This document shows, one piece after another, positions 1 through 12,249 of a DNA stretch of 64,000 nt. The DNA is taken from contig OZ020269.1 in the NCBI GenBank assembly GCA_963971225.1, forward strand, positions 108,881,486-108,945,485. The letters run 5' to 3'. The position numbers were made by a program, and so were the translations under genes. The notes beneath the pieces were generated by a model, which had not been told where the DNA came from, searched no databases, and was given only the letters and a program-made list of their open reading frames with translations. Numbering within the stretch: position 1 is the stretch's first letter; each line of letters starts with the position of its first letter. This DNA comes from Melieria omissa (lineage: Eukaryota; Arthropoda; Insecta; Diptera; Ulidiidae).

Positions 1-60
1 TGTCGTCGCCTCAGTGTTTTCGAATGTGAACTGCCGCACTCGCACTCACACTGATAGGAA
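1..60 (+). promoter_or_regulatory. candidate transcription start and noncoding first exon of the glycine transporter gene
   Basis: An insect initiator-like TCAGTG lies near position 11, and a near-perfect splice donor (AAG then GTAAGTG) begins at 61. No convincing coding frame ends at this donor. The next strong acceptor on the + strand that leads into coding sequence is at 11,877-11,878. It has a CTAAC branch site and a pyrimidine tract, so I infer that this is a 5' untranslated exon spliced to 11,879. Exon identity is inference; the donor is seen directly. Confidence 0.4.
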
Positions 61-3000
61 GGTAAGTGCCTCACCTGCAGGCATTGCTCCTTTTTGCTTT
101 TGTTACGCCCGCCCGACTACAATTCGGTTTAAATTTTCGTCAAGCGTTTTCGTGAGCGTATGCGCAGCAATTAATTTCCGTTTCATGCTGCGAGTTGTAT
201 TGATAACACAAGCAACATGGCCACAGATGCTTGTAGTGTGCGCCGCTCGGAGCTGTGCTAAACAGCCTCGATATTTGTAAGTGTAGGCTTTGAAGAAAGC
301 ATGTGTTGGCTATGTATGCTGCACCCCTCTCCTGGCCACAATTCTCTCTTTAGTGCTGTGCGAGATTTGCGAGAACTACAGCGAAATGCTGCTCATTTCG
401 AAGAAAGCGCTGCGACGGGGTACAAAAAGAAATAATATTAAACTGCCGCTAGTTGCCATATTTGCTGCACATTGAAATGCCATTTTTAATATTACATACA
501 TCATGCGTTGAGGCCAACAATGCTTAGCATTCTCGCAGCTGGCGCGCAGGGCGTATGAGTGATGTGAACATTGCACTGCATGCCTGCAAAAATGTCACTC
601 ATGCGCACAGTAGACCGCATGAAGCGTTTGCAACAATCGTGCCGTGAGCTTACTGTGCGCATAGTGCATACACTGAATGACCTTAACTTGAGATTTACCG
701 TGCATGTTAATTTAATTATTTCTGGCGCAGTTGCCATGGCTGTTACTGCGGCAGGCGTGCGCTCAACTTCATCCACATTTTCACCGTGGCGCCAGGCTGA
801 ATAAGGGTACGGTTGCAAAATCGCTTCACATTTCAATACACAAGCAGACATCATCAAATTTAGCCAAGTTGAGGTCAATAAAAGTGCACAGTTTTTAATT
901 ACAATGGATAATTGATTTCTGCGTTTGTAGGCATTTCAGTTACATTGCGACGTTAATTGCGGCCAGCGGGGCGTATGCGTTATTTGCAATTTGTTCGCAT
1001 CAATCTGTCGACGTTCGAAACGATTGGTTGAACGCCGCACGTTGGGAAAACACAGGCAAAAACGCATTAGAGCAAATTAAAAATGTTGCAAACCTGCAAT
1101 TTTATTTTTACTTATCGTAATGTTGATACATTGGCGATATAGAAAATCAATTTTTGAAGTCCATTTATCCCATAACCTGGACTTTACGGCCTTTCAAAGT
1201 TGAGCGTTTTACTGTATTACATAATTTTCACTTCTAGCAAAATATGGTTACAAGGCTTTCTTTAGATGCCCGTAGAATCTATATTTTTGAATGAAATTCA
1301 ATAACTCTCATGTGAGGTTATCACATTTCAGCAATTAATATTTAAAAAATGGTTTCAAAAATTTTTATTTTGACAGAAAAAGATTCATAGAATAGAAGAT
1401 TGCGCCTCCCGTCATACAAAATGGTCTCTTTTTAGCTGAAAATGTCGATTGAATTTTTGAGAGAACAGCACAGTGGGACAACATCAACTATTAATTCATT
1501 TTTTGTTATTTAATAATTTTTTTTAATTTTAAATTTTAAAAGCACGTCGTCACTCATGTACCGTTTTTGTTTTCATTACATCGCACGGCTCTCGATTTTT
1601 TGTTTTGTAAATTTTTCCGCGATTCTTTCACTACAGGACTTTCGAAATTTGAAATTCTTTATTAAATTTAACACAAAAACAAAAACACAAGCAAGCAAAA
1701 GCTGGTATTAAAAGGAATAAATATGTATTTAAATGTATAGAATCGAGACGTGTACATAAATATCGAATTGATTTAGCTATGTCCGTCCGTTAATATGTCA
1801 TCCAGCCATCCTTTATATATATAATAGCTTTTAAACTTAGCTTTTAAAGTTGAGACACGAAACAGAAATTTTGTAGAAAAACTTTCACAATCACAAGAAC
1901 AACATATTGCCTAAAATGGGCGTGGTTTGCCCATTTTTTATACAAAAATATCTTTAAAAAATAAACTTTTAAATATTTACCGTCCGTTTCTGGGTATAAT
2001 TGTCCGGAAATAGGTGTGGCATGCCTCTTTAACCCCTTATGACACATAATAAGTAATTATTTTATATTTTAGTGAGCAAAGATATACTTGTCAGTTAACC
2101 TTTTTTGATTTTTCAACATTGTCAGTGCCTTATATAACTAAATGAGTTTAGAAATTTGATTTTTTTTTTTAAGAGTTTGCCTGTTTTTATAAAAGTTGGC
2201 TAAGTGCCACATAATTCAAATTTCTTCGTCTAAAGAGAATTTTAATGCATGACAACAAAATTTTAGCTTATTTTATTATTGTTAACAATAAAGTCTGTAT
2301 GGAGAGTGGGTGCAACCGTGAGCGAATTTTTCTCATTTTTGGAAAAAAAATCATCTGCTACCTTTGGAAAACCATTATGCAGAACTTCAACCTTTCATCT
2401 TTATTATTTCCGAAGCTGTACCATTTTTCGTTATATGTACAAACATTCGGAAACCATAAACCGTGTGCTGCAAAAAGTGCTAAAATTCAAATACGCTAAA
2501 ACAAGTGTTACTTTATTTTTAATTTTCTAAGAGAATCAGTTGCCAAAATATTGATTTTTGTTTTTTTGCTTCTGGTTATGCATATTTCTAAAGTTTTGAC
2601 TTTCGATTGAAGGGTACCAGCTCCTGGTAGGGACACACATTAACATTAGATGGCATTCAAATTAGTTGCCGCTGTACAATAAAATTGTTAGAAGCAGTGT
2701 TCGTGGTAAAATTATGGAATAATACAAACCGTGGATAATGCTTTGAAACTACTGTATAAATGGACTGCAGAAATTTGGACTGTCTTACAGTACAGAATGT
2801 AAGCAATTGTTTAAAGTTCAGACAACGGGTGGATGGAAATAACTAACGCCGACCTTGGCGGCGCAACAAGGCTTACCATCTAAACGTACTAAGTTATTGC
2901 TCAATATTCTTTATTTGAAATGTTTCAATGCTTGTTCAAACTCCTAAATTTGAGCTCGTAAAATAGAGCTGTTTATTTGATTGCCGTTGGCTTTCCTTTC

Positions 3001-6000
3001 ACGCTTAAACCTAAAAACGATAAATGTTTGACTTCATTCAAGTCTTCGACTCTAAGTTGACTTGGGCTATGACAAAACAACAGGACCCAGTGTCTGAATA
3101 TTACCCAACTTTGTAGTCTCTTCACCATTTCAATCACCGCGCTGCTTCACAGCACAATTGCTAGCAACACGCTCCAAAACACATCACCAAGTGTCATTTC
3201 AAGTGTCACAAAACAAACCAATAACCTCCCATCTCTGCCCTTTCTCACAGCCCACTTCTAAAGTTCCAGATGCCGAGCGCCAAATGGTTGGAGCCCACTT
3301 TATGCTGCGTGTGATTGTGAGAATTGTGGCAAGACAATTAAGTTAAAAATAATTCAATGTTTGGATGGGTCCGCCCTTCATTCGCCGCCTTCTACAGAAT
3401 TTATGCGCATAATTTAATTGAAATTCCCAATTTTATTTGGACCTTCGTTGCTGCCCATCGATTGTTTGTCCCATTTTCCGTCTCTGTTCCCTCTTCGATT
3501 TTCCATCTTCCTTACACTTTACGCGTTCAAGTTGCTCTTCAGGCTGCTCGGCGATTGGACACATTTTAAATTCAATAAATGTAAATACGCTGAAAATCAC
3601 GTCGAAAACTTGCCGAAGGGCTCATCTCTCTTCGGTGAAAAGTTTGCGCATGTTTTGTGTGAACAGCGGCAAATTTAATGCAAATAAATTTCTATCAGGT
3701 AAATGAAATTAAATGTTTTGTAGTTGCAATCCTTTCAGCAAAGTTTAATGAGATCTTTGATGCGGACAGAGTAATTCAGAGTTACGTATCCGTCGCTGAA
3801 AATCGTTTAGTCGTTTACTGTTTAAATGCAGGTGAGAGTGTGTGCGTGTATAGCTGCGAGCGTCTGTGTGAGCTACTGGAGTGCGAAATCTTTTCGATTT
3901 CGCTTTACATTATTTACTTTAGCGTCGATTTATGCACAACGTCGACCACGGCAGCGCTGCGGTTGTAAGCGCACACACGCACATACAGACGCGCAATAAC
4001 TGCACTTACATGCACAAGTTACATTGACCTTGGACGAGCAAACGAGCAGCGCTGCTAATAAGCGGCAGGAGGAATTTCGTGATTCGGCATTGTGTGCGGT
4101 TGCAGCGACGGGTGCAAATCTTTGCTGCCTTTGTGATGCAGTTTACCGTGTAGGGCAACTTTAGGTTGGTGTGGCGCAAATTTTCACTGCAGTCATTCTA
4201 TTTCAAATTTGAATTTTTCCCAAATTCTTTGCACTGCAATCTCTCCTCTGCAATCAGCAATGTAGACACAACGATAAATTATTACTCATTTCATTTTGTT
4301 ACCGGTTACAACTCTGATGAAAAAGCTGATCTATTTGGGATACAGCGAGTAATGTTACGCCCAGCGTGAATACCAGTAAGACGTGTCAACCGAAAACATG
4401 AATACCCGTAGATCCATACACGCACACAAAGCTGGCGGGACAATCTTTCGTTGTAGAAAATTTACATGTTTACTAAAGTTGAAAGCCGATGATAATGCGG
4501 ATTTGGTGTTTGTGTCCGCGACATGACACAGTGGCAAGTGGCAATGTCTGCCGCTTGAAACGCGCACGAGATGTGGAAGATGACAGAGCAAATAAGCCAA
4601 TTTGGTTAGCAACGTAGCCTTCACCAAGTGGTAGCAAAGTGAGGGAAAGGTTGCTGGCGAAGAACAACATGAAGGGATACGGAGCCACAAAACTAGACTA
4701 AAATGATTTCAAAGAAATTACATTAAAGGAAATGGAAATAGATTGCCAACTGCGCTTTTCCACTTGCCGCCTCCAACAGCGCCACCGGCAGTTTTCGGAT
4801 AAATTCGCGCTCATACACAAACTCCATAAAACATATATGTAAAAGTGCAGCAGCGTTAGTGTCAGCATTCCCGCCAAGTGCCACTCACTCATCGTTAAAA
4901 TGTAAACAAAAAAACAACACGAAAAATACCCGCGAGAAAACAAAACAAAAATTGTTGGCCCATTTCGAAGCTACCAATTGAAAAAAATGTCGAGCAAGCC
5001 AGTGCAAAAACACAAAACTTGCACAAATTAAATTACATTAAAATTGCAAATTTAATTCCTATCAGTCTCGTGTTGTTTGTTTTTTTTTCGTTTTGCGTTG
5101 TCATGTGCCAAGAGATGGAAAGCGTGTGCAGCAGAACGTGTGGTCCGTGTATGTGTATTAGACCAGCCCGCACCTGCCGTTGCACTCATTCCCCCATTTT
5201 GCTCCGCGACGTGCACTATTTACGATAACTTTGCTCGACGCATCTTTTGCGAAAACAAAAACGAAGCAGCCACTGATAATTTTGGTCGTTGCTTGCAATT
5301 GTAGTCACTGCGAAGGTGAAATGTCCGTATAAATACATTCTGAAGGGTTTGTCAAAACCAATATAACTTGGATATGGGTTGGTTTTGTTTACTACTTACT
5401 TCTCGACTTGTCAGATGTAACTGAACTTCTTTGCATTCAGTAAAACAACAGATGGTATAATAAAGCAGGTCGAAATCAACGATCCCATTTGAATCAAGCA
5501 ATCATTGTTATTTGTTGTCGATTTTAACTTAACAAGTACTAAAAAAAATTAACAAATATGTTACAACAACGGACAAAACAACATCGTTTGAGTGCAGGTG
5601 CACATCATTTCAATTGACGCGCATAACATACACACAAACACACTCACACGCACATTTCCCTAGGTGTCTTTGCATTCATGCACGTGTGTAAGTTCGCACA
5701 CACAGTTGAGCGAAAGATAGTCCCACTATTCGCTTTAATGCTACAATTTTCACTCGTTGTCTGTCTGTATCGTTGTCTGTCTGCCAAACTAACATCACGA
5801 CCTCTCCTATGACTACGATTGGCGGACTGGTCCAAGCATTCATTTCCCCCTTCCCCCTTGCTATTTGATTGCTTGTTGATTTTGTTCTTATTTGCGCTGC
5901 TTCGCTGCCGCGCTTGGCGTCCCGCGGCACCTCTTCCACCCACAAATTTGGCCATGCTATGTGTTGCGGCTCGTGTTTCGGTTCCGGTTGTTGTTTGACC

Positions 6001-9000
6001 TGCTTTACTGTCGGTATGTGTGTTGCCGCTGTCAACTTGTTCATTTACGCGTCGAATAGACAAATGGCAACAACAAATTGAATTGTCAGAAAACACCAAA
6101 CGTTCACACTCCATGTGTTTGCTGTGTGTACTTGTTCTTTCCACCAAACAAAGTCAGCAGCGTGAAGAACTGAGCAGAAAAAGGCACAAAAACCATTAAA
6201 AGGACATAAAATTAAATATATCAGTACTGTGGCCTCGGCTACTGTGTCGTAAAATGAAAAGGGGCTGTCTTCGGGATAACAACCACAATATTGCACCTGC
6301 AATTCTAAATGAATTTCTGCTTTTAAAAAACGTTAACTGAATAATGCACCATTTGTATAGAGAAATGCAAAATTTTATTTTACTACTAACTAACTACCTT
6401 TACTTTACTTACTTACTTTATTTTAAAATTTTAATATAATCTTTGAGTAAAAAATAAAACAAACTTAAGTTTTTTCGTTCTCAATTAAGGTAAATTGAGC
6501 TGATTTAAGTGCTTCCACTATCTGCTACAGTAAAATAAATGGTTGACATAAATCTACATTAGACCTGAATTGGTCATGATAATACTTAGAATTTTACAAG
6601 TACTTTTTTGCTCTGTTTCCCCCATAAAATATTAAATGTAAATGTTTGTTGGGAGTATTATTCAATAAATAAATAAACAAAAACCATAAGCTCAAGGTCA
6701 TGTTCACACACTCGCACATTAACACATACACCACTGCAGCAGTGGGAGACTGTTAACTAAAAATCGTTCACAACCAGGACTCACTAAAACGGAAGTTATT
6801 TGAACCACCCAACCAGTTTCGCCCTTGAAGCTCATTCACTTATCCACTGTCACATCCTCACCTCTTGCCTATACTGTCCGAATACTGTCCCATACTGCAA
6901 CTATAACCCCAACAACTATAGCAACAACTGCACAAGCTGCTGAAACCGAGCGTAGGCGCGAATGGCAAAATCGCTTTGCAATCGATTATTGAATTTTGCT
7001 GCTCGGCAAATGCCAAAAGGCAGAGTAGCGGGGCCAGAGAAGAGAGACCGCTTGAAAATAAAGGACAGCAAATGCATGGCATGGCATTGTCAACGTGCGG
7101 TGCTGGGGTATGTATCCGTGTTTGTAGCTGCAGCGCTGCACTTGCTCGTTCATGTGGTGCGTATGTGTTTGGGGGAGGCCGATTTATTTGTTTCCTGTTT
7201 TGCCGTGTACGCCGCCTTAACCCGCTCACTCACTGACAGTCCTATGAACGGCGTGCGTGTGTTTGCATTCATTCAGTGTTTAGTTCCACATGTGGGTGCA
7301 CATCCCACAATCCTCTATGATCCAGGCGTGTTTGCTTGTGTGTTGATTTCTAGTCACTTTACGTTTCATCAAATTGTATTTATTTGATTTTTTTTTAATT
7401 GCAGAGAAATGAGACAATACTGTCACAATTGAGGTTGCAAAGTTGCATAGATTACGCAGGGCAACAAATTTCGACTTTTGGTCGGCTTTTCTGGGTTTGT
7501 CATCAGTTTTAGGGTATTTAGGGAGCGCTGATTTCGAATCCGCAAACCGTTTTTAAAACTCAGTTTCCGTTTTCGCAAAAAATGGGCGTGTCAGTTTTTC
7601 GGATTTTCACTGACTTTTTTCACGTTTGGGATTGTAATCTCTAAACTAATAAACCGGTTGTCGTGATTTGCACTTTGTGTCATTTACAACACCTCACGGC
7701 TTCTTTTCCAATGTAATTTATTTTTATAAGTTTTACAATTCCGCGGGAATCGGACCTCAAAGTCGGAAAATATGGAAATATGGAATTGTGATTTTCATCA
7801 TTTTTCATACATTTTCTTTAAAAAATTAGAAAACTGAAAATATGCAAAGTTTTTAGTTTTTTTTGTTTTGAGCAATTCAAAATCTTTTTGTTTTTTTGCT
7901 TGTATTCCAGACTATAAACGGAACATATAAGAGAGCATATTTTGAGGCCCTTATTTTTTAAGGAAAAAGTATGAAAAGTGATGAAAATGACTATGGTACA
8001 TTTTTGCAATTATTTCGATGAGAATGGGAATTGCACCAATTAATTTTGCCGTGTTGTATTACTTGATGTTTTTGCTTTCTTGTTATACATAACTCGACTT
8101 TGAGGTCCAATTGCCGTGGATTTTTAAAACTTATAAAAATAAATTGCATCGAAAAAGAAGCCGTGCGGTGTTGTTAATGCAACAAGGTGAAAATTATGTC
8201 AACCGGTTTATTGGTTTAGAAATTACAATCGCAAACGTGAAAAAAGATAGGGAAATTCCGAAAAAGTGACACACCCGTTTTTTGCGAAAACGGAAACTAA
8301 GTTTTAAAAACGGTTTGCGGATTCGAAATCAGCGCTCCCTAATTACCCTAGAACTGATGTCAAACCCAGAAAAGCCATTTTGCTGTTGATCAGTGTTATT
8401 TTTGTTGAACACTTTTATCAAACTACAAAGGCGCTTGTTCGACGATATGCACAATACATACATTTTCGATTTGTTCTACACGATATTAAAACAACAACAA
8501 AAAACCAGTTATATTTCCTGATTTATGGACATAAATATACATAGAGTTCAGTTTCACCGTAAATGAGTTAAATGATGCGCTCAATTTGACAGAGACACAT
8601 ACGCGTTTGTCACCTGTCCTCCACCCTCGTTGTCGTCGCATAGCTCATACAACCATCCACTAGAGTGAAGAATCACTTATGTACATCTGTCTAAATCTCG
8701 TTGGCTAAATTGTTGGCCCTTCATTTAAGCGGCACTGTCAGAACTTAACTGGAGATTCCACTAATTGAGTTGCATCCTGCGGCATTTTCACATCTATTCA
8801 ATGCCGGCATGAAAACGGCTCGCTGGTCTTATTTAAAGCGCCAAGACATTGTGCTGTATGGGGCAACAAACTAAACCTTTTCTCGCCGCTCGCGCCACAT
8901 AGGCAAACGTCTCACGAAATAAGTATTTACAAGAGTTTTTGCACTCTGTGCATTGCACACGCACCCATTTTTTTTACCAACCCATCCGCACTCTCAGCAA

Positions 9001-11878
9001 ACAAATGTGACGTCGTTTCGTGTTGTTACTTCGTCCGTGCTACCAGCAAAGACGACGGCTGAACGACATTCCAGCGAATTGCAAACTTTTAAGGGCACCG
9101 AACACATGTCCCTTTGCAACCACGTGTGAAAATTCTCAGTACAAAAATTGCTAAAACACGCTGCGAAGATAACTTCGCAAAGGTTAAAGGACAGCAATGG
9201 TGATATACATATATTTACATACAAACATATGTACTCGTATCTCTGGTCAACAAAAAGACACTTCGTGAATGTTAAATGAAAATTGTTTCCGATTTCGTAA
9301 GTGAACACTAAAACACCATTACGATGTTTCAGCCACGTCACATGTTGCGTATGGACAAGTTTGCATATTACTGTTGACGCCGCCCGCGGACATTTCTCTG
9401 CCATTTTCTCATTCTTGTCATGTGTCTGCTTCGCCACATGGCATGCCCTAAGATAAATGTGTTCTCGAGAAAATGATGAGCTCTGATGACACTTGATGTC
9501 AACGCTTGATAATGCGCTGTGATATGCCGAGATTATCTGCGGCTACATGCGGCCATTTCTGTATAGGCCTTGTGCGTGTGTGTGTGTTTCTGTGACATTT
9601 CGCTGTTACTGTTGTTGTTCATCTTGCAATTTTGATTAAGTTGTTGTTATACTTAAGCGGCATAACGGCAACAACAAAAACATTGCCACGACAGCAATGC
9701 GAATGCTCGGGCGAGCAGGAAGTGGAAGGGGAAAAACGTAGAACAAATTACCGCAATACAACAACAATAAGCAATAATGCCAGCAGCAATAAAAGCAACG
9801 ATAAAGCAACAGACGCGCCAGCAAGCAGCTGTCGCAAGCACATCCACAACAACAACATCAACGCAAGCTAAAGCAATGGGCGGCACAAACATTTGTCCAC
9901 TTGTCTCTTGCGTTTGTCCTCGCTTCGCTCATGTCCTGTCTCTCGTCCGTTGGCTCGCCTGACGCTTTGGCGCTCGTTTGTCCGGCCTCTGCGCGCGGCC
10001 GCCACCAGCTTCAGCTCCGGCAGTCGACTGAGATTTATGCGCACAAATTTTCTCCGCCCCCTATTGCATATGACAAATGTCGAATTTTTTATTACTGTTA
10101 GCGTGGTCGGCTCTCCGCTCCCCGTGCGCCGTTGCCAGGTTGTCGTTTGTGAATGCAACCGAATTGGCCGCCTGCTACGACCTTCTTGCCACACACGCAC
10201 ACAACACGCCGTTACCTTCGCACAATTTTGCACGCGTATGTACGCGTGCTCATTGCGTAGGAGTAATTTGAATTTTATTAATATTATCTTTTATTATATT
10301 TTATCAGAAACGCACCACCCGCGCCCAGATTTTCCTATGTGCGAAGAGTGCACCGAATAACGATATGTTTTGCTGTCCGTGCGGACTACTTAGTTTGGCT
10401 AACTTTAATTCATGAATAACGGACTTGTCAGCATAAAAATAGTTTAAGTTAAGGGTTAAAGTTTCGAAGTTAGTTTAGATTACATTTTACTAACTTTTAG
10501 TTTCCTATTTTGCGCGCAATTTATCTTCAATCACCTAAAGTCTATATTCGCACCATTTGTGCTTCATCGTTAATGCGGTTGGATACAATTGTAAACCTCT
10601 GGTGCTCAATGCTGTCTGACTGCTCCTACACTTCCGTCAATACAGAGATGTGAAATTTCCATACACAAAAAGAAAAAATCTTCATTGATACAAAAATGCC
10701 ACTAAGCCCAATACCAACACCCACATGCACCGCCAGCTTGGTCAGTCCGACTTGTTGTGGCTGCAGTCAATGCCACTCGTGCCACTTAACGCTGCTGAGC
10801 GGCACTTGCCGCTTTGCTGTTATTTTTCACGGCGAAATTTGCACTAACAGGTGCGCTGTAGTTCAAATCCCTGTTGCCACTGCCAATTAGTTGACACTTG
10901 CCTGGCAGACGCAAGCAACGGCTCATTAAAACTGCTGTTGCATTGTTGCTACTTTTCACACTCTGCAATCGGAGGCCGGAGTGAATGCAGCGTTCCATCC
11001 ATGCAACTTGAATGATTCTATCTATTTATCTATTTATTTATCTACTTATTTAACCTGTACAGTATTTGGTCCACAGTGTTTACATGAAATTCAGCGAACG
11101 AACGAGCGCGGAATGGTAGACCCCCATCGAGGAGTCGAGTGCAAATAAACGCATTTTGCAGGCCGTTTCGCACCTGCCTTCCTGTTCATTTTGTTTTCAT
11201 AGCTGTTGTTGTGTAGTTTTCCGCTTACGCGCTTTTTCGATGCGATGGTCATGTGGCGGTGTTAGTCGGTGCGGTCGGTGGGTGTCAATGTCACATCAAC
11301 CGCTATTTTATTGCTACTGTTCTCGCCACTGATGTTGTTTTTATTATTGTTTCTAGTATTTTTGCGTTTATATGTATGAATTGATTTTGATTTTACGTGT
11401 CTTTCATACAATATTTTCAATGCTGCTCATAATTTTATACTCAAGGGCGAAAATATTAATAAACTGCACAGTACGACTTACACATATTATGTATATGTGT
11501 TTATAGGAGGCTAGGTTTGCGAGATCTTGCGTTATGTGCAGCACAAAAGCACTCAAAATGCCTGAACGTGCCCTCGCAACTGAGCGGCAGCACAATTTCA
11601 AACGAAAGTGCAGTGTGAAGTCACATTTGCTTAATTTTGTTTAATGTTTTTTCACCACTAACATCAAATGCATAGCCGTTTACTCAACTATATGTTATCA
11701 GCAAGTGTTGAGCTAATTTTCCATAATTTTTTTGATCCGCCAAACCTCATAACTTTTCTTCGACAAACTTAAAAAAATGGGGGTTCCGGAGTATCGAGAA
11801 CACATTATTAAGATTCGCCACACATATATGTATTATAGACATGTATGCATGCACTAACGAACTCCTCTCTGCTTCCAG
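61..11878 (+). other. probable first intron of the glycine transporter gene; no supported gene inside
   Basis: About 11.8 kb of AT-rich DNA with GC-richer islands around 4.5-5.2, 5.8-6.0, 6.9-7.3, 8.6-9.0, 9.7-10.3 and 10.7-11.0 kb. Open frames in these islands (up to 167 codons) occur in several frames at once, lack recognisable domains, and I do not accept any as genes. The islands are more likely regulatory or low-complexity CA/CAA-rich DNA. A long fold-back repeat sits at 7,484-8,375. The intron assignment depends on the inferred exon at the left edge. Confidence 0.35.
7484..8375. mobile_element. fold-back element with ~280-bp inverted arms
   Basis: The left arm starts GGCTTTTCTGGGTTTG and its reverse complement ends the element at 8,375. 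The arms stay alignable, with scattered mismatches, from about 7,484-7,775 against about 8,094-8,375. Shorter inverted matches lie nearer the centre (about 7,790-7,820 against 7,970-8,000). There is no transposase frame, and no clear target-site duplication could be read. This is the architecture of a non-autonomous fold-back or long-TIR MITE; its superfamily is unassigned. Confidence 0.75.
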
Positions 11879-12249
11879 GTTAATTCTCTATGCCGAGTTG
11901 CATGAACTCGCCCGTAAATTGCTTTGATGTTCTGCCAACTGCTTACGACACATAGATCAAACGCTAAGCCATGCGGTGCCACATACACAAAATTCTCACA
12001 GGCGGCATGAATCCAAAGTGAATCGGCAACAATAATAAAGGGAAAACAGTGGAAAACCAGCAACGAGTGCAGCTGGCAAACGATTGGGCGGCGCGAGCAA
12101 CAGTCGTCAATGCAACTGCCACAAGTTGCACAAAGCGAGTGTCTGTGTGATTTCAGCGAAAGCAACAAAACACTCTGAAAAACTGACAACAGCCCGAGCA
12201 CGCTGAGGATCATCATACTCGACAACAGCTACAACAACAGTGCCACAAA
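11879..12249 (+). promoter_or_regulatory. 5' leader of the glycine transporter with at least three uORFs
   Basis: The leader begins after a strong acceptor (CTAAC branch site, CTCTCTGCTTCCAG). It contains three consecutive, non-overlapping short ORFs: 11,890-11,955 (21 aa), 11,971-12,021 (16 aa) and 12,110-12,178 (22 aa), before the main start at 12,250. The main start has the context ACAAAATGG, close to the fly consensus. Upstream ORFs of this kind commonly lower main-frame translation; that role is inferred here. Confidence 0.45.

Noticed and set aside
5644..6147. 167-codon minus-strand ORF
   Set aside because: A second long frame overlaps it on the same strand, it has no domain, splice-compatible neighbours or sensible hydrophobic pattern, and it lies in the probable first intron of the transporter.
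9868..10360. Overlapping 155-codon plus and 121-codon minus ORFs
   Set aside because: Both arise from a GC-rich patch open in several frames; neither has recognisable protein features.
10696..10890. 64-codon Cys-rich ORF with a fly-like start context
   Set aside because: Cysteine spacing follows TGY-rich repeats rather than a known toxin or peptide scaffold; there is no signal peptide and no splice evidence.
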